From contig NZ_BMMH01000002.1 in the NCBI RefSeq assembly GCF_014645735.1, positions 744,001 to 808,000 of the forward strand: a stretch of DNA of 64,000 nucleotides. Reading direction: 5' to 3'. The stretch's first letter is position 1, and each line of letters opens with the position of its first letter. Shown piece after piece: positions 1 to 8,151 of this stretch. The notes beneath the pieces are model-generated. The model saw only the letters and a list, made by a program, of their open reading frames with translations. It was not told where the DNA came from and ran no database searches. The translations under genes were made by a program, and so were the position numbers. This DNA is from Nocardia jinanensis. Lineage in GTDB: Bacteria; Actinomycetota; Actinomycetes; Mycobacteriales; Mycobacteriaceae.

Positions 1-1004
1 CGCCCTTGCTCGAACTGGTGCGCACCGGGTCCGGTAGCAGGCTGCTGCTCAAACTCGAACAGTTCAATCCGACCGGCTCGGCCAAAGTGCGTATGGCCCG
101 GGAAATGGTGCTGCGGGCCGAGCACAGCGGTGAGCTCGCACCCGGCGGCCATATCGTGGAACCCACCTCCGGCAATACCGGAACCGGGCTGGCACTCATC
201 GCCCTCGAACGCGGCTACACCTTCACCGCCGTGGTCGACGACCACGCCGCGAAGGACAAACTGCGCGCGATGAAGGCGATGGGTGCGCGACTGGTCACGG
301 TGGACAGCGACGGGCGCGGCGGCCCCAGCAGCGTCCGGCGCCGGAACATCGCCGCCGAGATCGCGGCGACCAGCGGCGCCTATCAGCCCGACCAGCACAA
401 CAATCCGCACAACAATGCCGGCTACCGGGATCTCGCCGCGGAACTGCGCAAGGATCTGGCGACCGATATCGACTACCTCGTCGGCGCGGTGGGCACCGGC
501 GGATCACTGTGCGGCACGGTCGAAGAGCTGCGCCGGCTCGGTTCCGGGGTCTGTGCCATCGGCGTGGAACCGGCGGGCTCCATCATCTTCGGCGGTGACC
601 CGGGTCCATATCGGCAGACCGGGGCGGGCAGCCCGGCGGGTTTCCCGGTGGGCCGCAATGTGAAATACGAAGTGATCGACGAGGACTTTCGCGTCGGCGA
701 TATCGAGGCCTTCGCGACGGCACGGGTGGCCGCGCGCCGCACCGGCATCCTGATCGGCGGCACCGCGGGCGCGGCCGTCCATGTGGCGCTGCGCAGACTG
801 GTGCGATTCCCGGCCGGCAGCACCGTGGTGGTGCTGGTGTGCGACGCGGGCGAGAAGTACCTCGATTCGGTCTACGACGAGGACTGGCTGGTCGCTCGCG
901 GTCTCTACGACCGGGCGACCGAGCAGCGCATCGTGCGGCTGTTCCGGGCCTACGACGAATCCCTGCGACTCGCGGCCCTCGATCTCGAACGAACGGGAGC
1001 CTGA
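1..1004 (+). CDS. PLP-dependent cysteine synthase/SbnA-like synthase (5' end outside window)
   Basis: Fold-type II PLP enzyme of the cysteine synthase/cystathionine beta-synthase/SbnA group. These enzymes do beta-replacement on O-acetyl- or O-phospho-serine. The PLP lysine lies in the NPTGSAKVR segment, the substrate loop is PTSGNTGTG and the phosphate-binding loop is GTGGS. The frame is open to the left edge and the visible sequence starts at the usual LLELVR segment, so the true start is probably just upstream. The gene ends 3 nt before a MATE exporter gene, which suggests co-expression and perhaps export of the amino-acid product. The product (cysteine, 2,3-diaminopropionate or other) cannot be read from the sequence. 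Confidence 0.8.
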   Translation, partial: PLLELVRTGSGSRLLLKLEQFNPTGSAKVRMAREMVLRAEHSGELAPGGHIVEPTSGNTGTGLALIALERGYTFTAVVDDHAAKDKLRAMKAMGARLVTVDSDGRGGPSSVRRRNIAAEIAATSGAYQPDQHNNPHNNAGYRDLAAELRKDLATDIDYLVGAVGTGGSLCGTVEELRRLGSGVCAIGVEPAGSIIFGGDPGPYRQTGAGSPAGFPVGRNVKYEVIDEDFRVGDIEAFATARVAARRTGILIGGTAGAAVHVALRRLVRFPAGSTVVVLVCDAGEKYLDSVYDEDWLVARGLYDRATEQRIVRLFRAYDESLRLAALDLERTGA

Positions 1005-1007
1005 CGC

Positions 1008-2411
1008 ATGACGTTTCAGTGGCGCGACTACCGCGCGATCCTCGCCCTCGCCGCGCCGATCGCCGGAATCCAGCTCGCCCAGGTAGCGTTGACCACCGTC
1101 GATCTGGCCATGATGGGGTTTCTCGGTGTGGCCGCCGTCGCAGCCGGCGGGCTCGCCCTGCTGCTGTACAACCAGCTGCGCACCATGTGCGTCGGTATGG
1201 TCACCGGCGTCGGGAATCTGGTCGCCGCGGCAGCCGGTCGGGGTGAGAAACGCACCGGAACACTAGAACTCGATGACGAGGCGCGCACCGAGATCCGCGC
1301 CTACCTGCGCGCCGCCCTGTTCGTCGCCACGACGACCGCCGCAACAGGAGCGCTCGCGCTGATCGCACTCGGTTACGCCCTGCGCTGGATGGGCCAGGAC
1401 GCCGCCGTCCTCGATCTGGCCCGCCCGGTCATCTGGATGCTCGCTCCCGGTCTGGTGCCGATGCTGTGGCTGAACGTGCTGCGGCAATTCGCGGTGGGGA
1501 TGCGCCGGGCGGGATCACTGCTGCGGGTCACACTCTGGTCGGTAGGGGTCAACGCGCTGCTCGACGCGTTGTTCGTGTTCGGCTGGTTCGGGTTCCCGAA
1601 ACTGGGACTCGCAGGTATCGGACTTGCCACCACCCTGGTCCAGTGCTGGACCTTCGGCGCCTATCTGAGCAGTGTCCGGCGTGATCCGGTGCTCGGCGCC
1701 CTGCTGTCGCTCCGCGCCTGGCAGGCCGATCGGTCCACTGTCGCGCGGATCGTGCGAATGGGGACACCGATCTCGCTGACCTACGGCGCGGAAGCCGCGA
1801 TCACCTCGATCGCGACCGTACTGATGGGCGGGTTCGGCCCGGTCGCGCTGGCCGCGAGCAATATCGTCAATCAACTCGCCTATATCGTCTACCAGGTCAA
1901 TATCGGTCTGTCCCAGGGCTCATCGATCCTGGTCAGCCGTACGGTGGCCCAGGGCGACCGGGGCGCGGTAGCGGCCATCGCGCGCCGTACCTTCGTCATC
2001 GGTTTCACCTTCATGACGGCGATCGGACTGCTCTACGTGCTGGCGCCGCACCTCGTACTCGCCCCCTTCCTCGGCTCGCACCACGACGACACCGCGGTGA
2101 TCGCGGCCGCCTCGGCACTGCTCTGGTTCGCGATCGTCCAGCAGTACTGCAAAGGTTCGCAGAACCTGTGCATCGGCCTGCTGCGCGGGATCGGGAACAC
2201 CCGGGCCGGAATGCAGAGCACCCTCATCGGGTACTTCGCGATCGGCGTTCCCGCGATGGTGCTGTTCGGCTTCGGGATCGGCCTGCACGGCCCCGGAATC
2301 TGGCTGGGCCTCTGCCTCGGCTTCGCCGCGACAGCCCTACTGGTCCTGCGCAGGTTCCGGCGCGGACTCCGGGACGAGATCGCCGGAGCGGAACTGGCGG
2401 GCCGGAGCTGA
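1008..2411 (+). CDS. MATE family efflux transporter
   Basis: Integral membrane protein of 467 aa with about 12 hydrophobic helices, the usual MATE size. Members export organic cations or small metabolites using Na+ or H+ gradients. The N-terminal half opens with a short cytoplasmic segment and helix APIAGIQLAQVALTTVD. The second half repeats the pattern around GTPISLTYGAEAAITS, the two-bundle MATE layout. ATG lies 3 nt after the stop of the upstream PLP synthase, so the two genes are probably translated together. The substrate is unknown and the synthase product is a natural guess. Confidence 0.85.
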   Translation: MTFQWRDYRAILALAAPIAGIQLAQVALTTVDLAMMGFLGVAAVAAGGLALLLYNQLRTMCVGMVTGVGNLVAAAAGRGEKRTGTLELDDEARTEIRAYLRAALFVATTTAATGALALIALGYALRWMGQDAAVLDLARPVIWMLAPGLVPMLWLNVLRQFAVGMRRAGSLLRVTLWSVGVNALLDALFVFGWFGFPKLGLAGIGLATTLVQCWTFGAYLSSVRRDPVLGALLSLRAWQADRSTVARIVRMGTPISLTYGAEAAITSIATVLMGGFGPVALAASNIVNQLAYIVYQVNIGLSQGSSILVSRTVAQGDRGAVAAIARRTFVIGFTFMTAIGLLYVLAPHLVLAPFLGSHHDDTAVIAAASALLWFAIVQQYCKGSQNLCIGLLRGIGNTRAGMQSTLIGYFAIGVPAMVLFGFGIGLHGPGIWLGLCLGFAATALLVLRRFRRGLRDEIAGAELAGRS

Positions 2412-2709
2412 TCCGGTGCCGCCGGGTCGCGCATCGTCCCGCCCACCATCCAGCGGCACGGCGTCCACCCCGCGATTCGGCGGTCCTCGATTTCGCCGAG
2501 GTTACGACACCGAGTACCACACAACCGGTCGGTGTTAACGGCGGACGAGAAATCCCAGGGAGACGATTACACCGCACCCGATCCCACCCGCTCGCGCGAA
2601 CCCGGCGATTCACTCGCGAGACGCGGATCTAGTTGCACCCCAGCAATTTCCAGCGCCGAGCACAACAATCAGCACCGTTAACATCCGGATATTCCGTCTT
2701 CTTCCGGAC

Positions 2710-2725
2710 GTGACCAATCGGAAAC
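2710..2725 (+). promoter_or_regulatory. GlnR-like box upstream of the Nit1C cluster
   Basis: The bases gtgac-caatcg-gaaac fit the actinobacterial GlnR half-box pattern gTnAc-n6-GaAAc. They also contain the AC-n9-AC spacing described for mycobacterial GlnR sites. The box lies about 100 bp before the first gene of a cluster whose family name refers to nitrogen starvation. Only one clear a/b half-box pair is visible; the following bases match a second pair poorly. The rest of the 414-bp gap (2412-2825) shows no gene. Confidence 0.4.
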
Positions 2726-2825
2726 GATTCGGGCGTCAACTTGATTCATCGGTGAACCGCTCCTCCACTGAGCAGTCTCCCCCGTTCCACCGATCCCCAC
2801 CCGACCCGTTCGCAGGAGACCGATC

Positions 2826-3371
2826 ATGTCCGCACCCGCCGAGGCGACGTCCGATATCGATAAGGCCATCGAGGAGAACATCGCGAAATCCCTGGCCGAG
2901 ATCCCGCATCCGGCGCTGCCCAAAGGCACCGATATCTACGGGTCCACCAAGATCTTTCCCGACTACCGGGCCGAGGCCGGGGAAACCTATTTCACCCTCG
3001 TCCACGGCATCGCGCACGAGTCGTCGGTGAGTTTCGTGGCCGTCCTGCAGGCCACCCGGGCGCTGCGCAAGGGTTTCGAATCCGCCCTCTACTTCTACGG
3101 CCCCGGCGCGATCAACTGCATCGCCAACCGCGGTTTCCCACTCACCGGCGACAGCGGTTTCCCCGGTGAGCAGAACATCAACGACGCGCTCGCCACCTTC
3201 ATAAAAGAGGGTGGCACTGTATTCGCGTGCCGGTTCGGACTCGCCCTGCACGGCGCCCGCGAAGAAGACCTCATCGAGGGAGTCGTCCCCGCGCACCCGC
3301 TGGATGTGCAGGACGCGCTCATCCACTACGCCCGCAAGGGCGCCATCATCAATTCCACCTACCAGGTCTAG
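2826..3371 (+). CDS. MSMEG_0572/Sll0783 family nitrogen-starvation protein (NitB-type)
   Basis: 181-aa protein of the family known from Synechocystis Sll0783 and M. smegmatis MSMEG_0572, the first gene of Nit1C clusters. Biochemical function is unknown. In Synechocystis the protein is nitrogen-starvation induced and linked to polyhydroxybutyrate accumulation. Recognisable segments are ETYFTLVHGIAHESSVSF in the middle and INSTYQV at the C-terminus. The start is ATG with caggag 5-10 nt upstream. It is the first gene of a tight co-directional cluster. Confidence 0.85.
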   Translation: MSAPAEATSDIDKAIEENIAKSLAEIPHPALPKGTDIYGSTKIFPDYRAEAGETYFTLVHGIAHESSVSFVAVLQATRALRKGFESALYFYGPGAINCIANRGFPLTGDSGFPGEQNINDALATFIKEGGTVFACRFGLALHGAREEDLIEGVVPAHPLDVQDALIHYARKGAIINSTYQV

Positions 3372-3381
3372 GCCCACCACG

Positions 3382-4440
3382 ATGACCGAGGTATCCACCC
3401 GAGTAGACCTCGCGCTACTCGGCATCCGCGTCGACGCGCCGGTGCAGCGCCGAGCCGGGGCCGGTCCCAGCGATGACGGTCATATGCTGTTCGGGGGCGC
3501 CGGCGCTGCCGTCCCCATCCGGTCCGACAGCCCGTACACGGTGCGTGGAAACCGATTGTTGTTCGAAGGCTCCGACGCCGGGGTCTCGGTGGAGCCGGTC
3601 CGGCGACCCCGCTTCTACGATCTGCGCACGGCCGACGGGATCGCCTACGACCGGATCGCCCGGTTGCACGGCGCGGATGTGCTGGCCACGACAGTGGTGC
3701 AGACATGTGTCCGGTATACCGAGGACCAGCGCTGCCGCTTCTGCGCCATCGAGGCATCGCTGACAGCCGGAGACACCGTGGCGGTGAAACGTCCCGGGCA
3801 GCTGGCCGAGGTCGCGGCCGCTGCGGTCCGGCTCGACGGGGTCCGCCAGATGGTGATGACCACAGGTACCTCCGCGGGCCGGGACCGCGGTGCGCGGCAC
3901 CTGGCCCGCTGTGTCCGGGCCGTGAAGGCGGCCGTACCCGGCCTGCCGATCCAGGTGCAGTGTGAACCGCCGGGCGACCTCGGTACTCTCCGCGAACTAC
4001 GCGAGGCCGGTGCGGATTCGATCGGGATCCACGTGGAATCGCTCGACGACCGGGTACGCGCCCGGTGGATGCCGGGCAAATCGACCGTCCCGCTGGCCGA
4101 GTACCGCGCGGCGTGGTCGGAGGCGGTGCGCGTATTCGGTCGCAATCAGGTGTCCACCTATCTGCTGGTGGGCCTCGGGGAAGATCCCGACGAACTGGTC
4201 TCGGGCGCCCGGGAACTGATCGAGATGGGAGTTTACCCGTTCGTCGTCCCGTTCCGGCCGCTGAACGGAACCCTGGCCGTGGACGTCGACGGCGCACAGG
4301 CACCGTCTGCGCAGCACCTCGAGGATGTGACCCGGCGGGTCGCCGCGGAACTCCGCGCGGCCGAGATGTTCGGATCCGGGCAGAAGGCCGGATGCGCGGC
4401 GTGCGGGGCGTGCAGCGTGCTACAGACCACGGGAGCCTGA
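3382..4440 (+). CDS. MSMEG_0568 family radical SAM protein (NitD-type)
   Basis: Radical SAM enzyme of 352 aa, the standard partner in Nit1C clusters; its reaction is not established. The candidate SAM [4Fe-4S] ligands are C109, C118 and C121, giving Cx8CxxC rather than the classic Cx3CxxC. A second cysteine group, C338/C341/C344, sits at the extreme C-terminus and could hold an auxiliary cluster. The start MTEVSTRVDL fits family length and lies 10 nt after the previous stop; a much longer in-frame extension overlaps that gene and is not plausible. The stop is followed after 1 nt by the next start. Confidence 0.85.
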   Translation: MTEVSTRVDLALLGIRVDAPVQRRAGAGPSDDGHMLFGGAGAAVPIRSDSPYTVRGNRLLFEGSDAGVSVEPVRRPRFYDLRTADGIAYDRIARLHGADVLATTVVQTCVRYTEDQRCRFCAIEASLTAGDTVAVKRPGQLAEVAAAAVRLDGVRQMVMTTGTSAGRDRGARHLARCVRAVKAAVPGLPIQVQCEPPGDLGTLRELREAGADSIGIHVESLDDRVRARWMPGKSTVPLAEYRAAWSEAVRVFGRNQVSTYLLVGLGEDPDELVSGARELIEMGVYPFVVPFRPLNGTLAVDVDGAQAPSAQHLEDVTRRVAAELRAAEMFGSGQKAGCAACGACSVLQTTGA

Positions 4441-4441
4441 G

Positions 4442-5905
4442 ATGAGCACACCCGATACGCTGTCCGTACCGCGCTCCTGGCCGATCGGATCACCACTCTC
4501 CGCGGCGCCCGCTCCGGATCACTGTGTCCTGTCCGGATATCCATCGCCGGCGCCACCGGCGCACGGGTTCCTGATCAGGACCGCCGACGCACGGCAACTC
4601 GCCGCGTACCGCAGGCTCCGGCGGGAGAACTTCGTCGTCGAACAGCACTTGTTCGACAGCTCCGACGCCGACGATATCGACGACGACCCGCGCACGGTGG
4701 TACTGGTCGCGGTCGCCCCGGTCGGCACGGTCCTCGGTGGCGTCCGCCTCGCCCCCGCCACCACCGAGGATCTGGGCTGGTGGACCGGCAGCAGATTGGT
4801 CGTGGACCGCCACCGGCGCACCCGCGGTGTGGGCAACGCCCTGGTCCGGGCCGCATGCGCCTACGCCGAGGACACGAACGCCCTGCGCTTCGAGGCCACC
4901 GTCCAGCAGCGGCACGCGCCGATGTTCACGCACCTGGGCTGGATCCGGACCGGTGAGACCCGGATCGGCGGCGTGCCGCACACGAGAATGCGCTGGCCCA
5001 TCGATCGGATCGAACGGCTCGCACGGTCGGCCAAGGCGATGCTCGGTCCGCTGCTGCGCACCCTCGGCTCCGCGCCGATGACACTGGGCGGCCCCGGATT
5101 CCACGGTGACGACGGCGCTCCCGTGCCCGGCAGCGATCTGGTCGCGGCGTGTGATGCCATCATCCCGTCGATGGTGCAACGCGACCCCGAATGGGCCGGA
5201 TGGTGTTCGGTGCTGGTGAACCTCAACGATCTCGCGGCCATGGGCGCGCAGCCGGTCGGGTTGCTGGACTCCGTCGCTGCCCCCACCCGCTCGTCGCTGA
5301 CCCGGATCCTGCGCGGTCTCGCCCGGGCGAGCGAGATCTGGGACGTCCCGGTGCTGGGCGGGCACACGCAGCTGGGACCGGCCGCCCTCTCGGTCACGGC
5401 GCTGGGACGCACGCACCGGCCGGTGCGCGGCGGGGGAGGCAGAGCCGGGCACGAGGTGCGGCTGACCGCTGATCTCGGTGGTGGCTGGCGGCCCGGATAC
5501 CGCGGGCAACAGTGGGATTCGTCGTCACACAGGGCGGCACCGGAGCTGCGGGCCATGGGCCGGTTCGTCGCGGACACCGGACCCGCGGCAGCGAAGGATG
5601 TGAGCATGGCGGGGATCGCCGGTACAGCCGGAATGCTCGCCGAGGCGTCCGGAACAGGGGTCGAGCTGGATATCGCGCGCCTGCCCCGGCCCGACCGGGT
5701 CGCCCTCGCCGACTGGCTCACCTGCTTCCCCGGATTCGCCATGTTGACGACCGATCGCGCCGGGGCACCGATAGCCGCCACGGGACCGGCCACCTCGGCG
5801 GTGTGCGGAGTACTGACCGCAACGCCAGGGGTGCTGCTGCGCTGGCCGGACGGAACCACCACCACAGCGGTGCCCGGCACCGTCACCGGATTGGGACACT
5901 CATGA
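4442..5905 (+). CDS. Fused GNAT acetyltransferase / AIR synthase-like protein (NitE-NitF fusion)
   Basis: 487-aa two-domain protein. Residues about 40-190 are a GNAT acyltransferase with the acetyl-CoA loop RRTRGVGNALV. Residues about 200-485 resemble the ATP-binding PurM/AIR synthase fold (Sll0787 family). In cyanobacteria the two domains are separate proteins (Sll0786 and Sll0787); mycobacterial MSMEG_0567 is a comparable fusion. Substrates are unknown. The fusion suggests that acyl transfer and ATP-dependent activation act on one intermediate. ATG is 1 nt after the radical SAM stop, and the last codons overlap the nitrilase start by 4 nt. Confidence 0.85.
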   Translation: MSTPDTLSVPRSWPIGSPLSAAPAPDHCVLSGYPSPAPPAHGFLIRTADARQLAAYRRLRRENFVVEQHLFDSSDADDIDDDPRTVVLVAVAPVGTVLGGVRLAPATTEDLGWWTGSRLVVDRHRRTRGVGNALVRAACAYAEDTNALRFEATVQQRHAPMFTHLGWIRTGETRIGGVPHTRMRWPIDRIERLARSAKAMLGPLLRTLGSAPMTLGGPGFHGDDGAPVPGSDLVAACDAIIPSMVQRDPEWAGWCSVLVNLNDLAAMGAQPVGLLDSVAAPTRSSLTRILRGLARASEIWDVPVLGGHTQLGPAALSVTALGRTHRPVRGGGGRAGHEVRLTADLGGGWRPGYRGQQWDSSSHRAAPELRAMGRFVADTGPAAAKDVSMAGIAGTAGMLAEASGTGVELDIARLPRPDRVALADWLTCFPGFAMLTTDRAGAPIAATGPATSAVCGVLTATPGVLLRWPDGTTTTAVPGTVTGLGHS

Positions 5906-6825
5906 CCGAACTCACCATGTCTGTAGCCGCGGCCGAATTCGGCCGCGATATGGAACGCTGTTTCCATACTGTCGCGGATCTGATCGAACGCGCCCGCGCC
6001 CGGGGCAGCCGGCTGCTCGTCCTGCCGGAAGCCTGCCTCGGCGGGTATCTGCCCAGCCTGGGCGGCGGAACCGAATCCGAGGAAGCCAGACAGCGCCGCC
6101 TGCGAAGCCTGCCGCCCGCGCTCGGGCTCGACGGACCCGAACTGGGCCGGATCGCGGCCCTGGCCGGGGATCTCGTAATCACCCTCGGATTCTGTGAAGC
6201 CGACGGCGATATCCGCTACAACACCGCGGTAACCCTCACCGGTGACGGCATCCTGGGCTCCTACCGCAAGGTCCACCAGCCCCTCGGGGAGAACCTCTGC
6301 TACGCCGCGGGGTCGGAGTACCGCGCCTTCGACACTCCGGTCGGCCGGATGGGTATGCAGATCTGCTACGACAAGGCCTTCCCGGAAGCCGCCCGGGCCC
6401 TGGCACTCGACGGCGCGGAGATCATCACCTCGCTCTCGGCCTGGCCCACCTCCCGTACCGCCACCGCCGAACGCCTCGAGGACGACCGGTGGACCCAGCG
6501 CTTCGATATCTACGATCGCGCTCGCGCGGTGGAGAACCAGGTGGTGTGGATCGCGTCCAACCAGGCCGGCACCTTCGGCTCGCTGCGCTTCGTGTGCAGC
6601 GCCAAAATCGTCGGTCCCGGCGGGGAGGTTCTCGCGAGCACCGGCACCGAACCCGGACTCGCCACCGCGACCGTCGATATCGGGCAGGCCCTCGACGCGG
6701 CGCGCGGCGGCGGAATGTACAACCTGCGTGATCGGCGGCCCGAAGTCTACGACCGCGTCGTAGCGCGGCACGGTGTCGTCGGCCGCCCCGCGCTTCCCGG
6801 GGAACTGGCGGCGACCCATGCCTGA
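5902..6825 (+). CDS. nitC: Nit1C cluster nitrilase/carbon-nitrogen hydrolase
   Basis: 307-aa member of the nitrilase superfamily that hydrolyses C-N bonds of nitriles or amides through a thioester intermediate. The catalytic triad is intact: E43 in LPEACLGGY, K123 in SYRKVHQP and C155 in MQICYDKAF. Nit1C nitrilases are required for growth on cyanide as nitrogen source in pseudomonads, so a role in nitrile or cyanide nitrogen recovery is likely but inferred. Start ATG overlaps the upstream stop by 4 nt (ATGA). A close paralogue lacking the active residues lies two genes downstream. Confidence 0.85.
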   Translation: MTELTMSVAAAEFGRDMERCFHTVADLIERARARGSRLLVLPEACLGGYLPSLGGGTESEEARQRRLRSLPPALGLDGPELGRIAALAGDLVITLGFCEADGDIRYNTAVTLTGDGILGSYRKVHQPLGENLCYAAGSEYRAFDTPVGRMGMQICYDKAFPEAARALALDGAEIITSLSAWPTSRTATAERLEDDRWTQRFDIYDRARAVENQVVWIASNQAGTFGSLRFVCSAKIVGPGGEVLASTGTEPGLATATVDIGQALDAARGGGMYNLRDRRPEVYDRVVARHGVVGRPALPGELAATHA

Positions 6826-6844
6826 GATGACCTTCGATATCCGC
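6818..6844 (+). pseudogene. Remnant of an MSMEG_0570-type (NitG-type) gene
   Basis: An ATG that overlaps the nitrilase stop opens with MPEMTFDIR, which from memory matches the start of the roughly 90-aa MSMEG_0570 family found at this place in related clusters. After nine codons the similarity stops. The frame runs on into out-of-frame flavoprotein sequence as low-complexity Arg-rich translation. I read this as an internal deletion that removed nearly all of the gene and left its first codons next to the flavoprotein ribosome binding site. Confidence 0.5.
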
Positions 6845-6869
6845 CCCCGAACCACTCCGGAGGAGAACC

Positions 6870-8141
6870 GTGAACCCGCAGCCCGAGCCGATCGGACCGA
6901 TACCGCACCACGACGTCGTGGTGATCGGTGCGGGGCAGGCCGGCCTGTCCATGAGCCGGCAGCTCACCGATCGCGGTATCGACCATATCGTCTTCGAACG
7001 CGACACCATCGCCCACGAATGGCGTGATACCCGCTGGGACAACTTCACGCTCGTCACACCGAACTGGCAGTGCGCGCTCCCCGGTTATCGTTACGACGGG
7101 CCGGACCCGGATGGATTCATGACACGCGAGGAGGTCTACGCGTGGGTCCGCGCCTACGCGGACACCTTCGCGCCCCCGGTCCGCGAACATATCGCGGTCA
7201 CCGCGGTCACCGCCGCGGCAGCCGGTGGGTTCGACATCGAAACGACTGCGGGGCGCCTGCATGCCGATCAGGTGGTGGTCGCGGCCGGCGGCTACCACAC
7301 GCCTACCGTTCCACGTTTCGCCGAGCGGTTACCCGCCGGCATCCGGCAACTGCACTCCGCCGAGTACCGCAACGCCGCAGACCTGCCCGAAGGCGGCGTA
7401 TTCGTCGTGGGCACCGGGCAATCCGGCGCCCAGATCGCCGAAGATCTCCATCTGGCCGGCCGGGAAGTACACCTGGCGGTCGGGAGCGCCCCCCGGGTGG
7501 CCCGCTTCTACCGGGGGCGCGATTGTGTGGCCTGGCTCCAGGACATGGGCCACTACGACCTCCCCATCGAGAACCAGCCCGGCGGCCTCGGAAAGCGTGA
7601 GAACACCAACCACTACGTCACCGGACGCGACGGTGGCCGCGATATCGATCTCCGCCGATTCGCACTGGAGGGGATGGCCCTGTACGGCCGGATGGTCGAC
7701 GTCCGGGACGGATCTTTTCTCTTCGAGCCCTCGCTGGAGAAATCTCTCGACGCCGCCGATGCGGTGGCCGAGGGGATCAAGGACTCGATCGACGCCTATA
7801 TCGCTCGTGCGGCGGTCGACGCGCCCATCGAACCGCGCTACCAACCGGTGTGGCGGCCCGATCACGAGACCACCGTCCTCGACCCCGTGGCGCTGGGCAT
7901 CACTTCGCTGGTGTGGGCGGTGGGTTTCCGGACCGACTACCGGTGGTTACGCGTCGGAGTATTCGACGGGGAAGGACATCCCTGCCACAATCGCGGCGTC
8001 ACCGGTACGGACGGTCTCTATTTCCTGGGGCTGCCCTGGTTGCACACCTGGGGTTCCGGGCGTTTCGCCGCCGTGGCGCGCGACGCCGAATATCTCGCCG
8101 ACCGGATCCGCCGCACGGCCCGCGAAACCGCCGCGGCCTGA
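6870..8141 (+). CDS. MSMEG_0569 family flavin-dependent oxidoreductase (NitH-type)
   Basis: 423-aa FAD/NAD(P)H oxidoreductase resembling flavin-containing and Baeyer-Villiger-type monooxygenases. The N-terminal FAD dinucleotide motif is VVVIGAGQAGLSMS (about residue 15). The second, NADPH-binding, motif is VVGTGQSGAQIAEDL (about residue 180). Start is GTG with a clear ggagga 5 nt upstream. The gene is standard in Nit1C clusters and probably oxidises a nitrogenous intermediate, but the substrate is unproven. Its upstream spacer contains the nitG-like remnant. Confidence 0.85.
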   Translation: MNPQPEPIGPIPHHDVVVIGAGQAGLSMSRQLTDRGIDHIVFERDTIAHEWRDTRWDNFTLVTPNWQCALPGYRYDGPDPDGFMTREEVYAWVRAYADTFAPPVREHIAVTAVTAAAAGGFDIETTAGRLHADQVVVAAGGYHTPTVPRFAERLPAGIRQLHSAEYRNAADLPEGGVFVVGTGQSGAQIAEDLHLAGREVHLAVGSAPRVARFYRGRDCVAWLQDMGHYDLPIENQPGGLGKRENTNHYVTGRDGGRDIDLRRFALEGMALYGRMVDVRDGSFLFEPSLEKSLDAADAVAEGIKDSIDAYIARAAVDAPIEPRYQPVWRPDHETTVLDPVALGITSLVWAVGFRTDYRWLRVGVFDGEGHPCHNRGVTGTDGLYFLGLPWLHTWGSGRFAAVARDAEYLADRIRRTARETAAA

Positions 8142-8151
8142 GCACGCCGAT

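Noticed and set aside
4861-6855. Very long open frame (664 codons) on the minus strand
   Set aside because: It lies antisense to the GNAT-AIR and nitrilase genes, which have clear family motifs. Long antisense frames are expected at this GC content.
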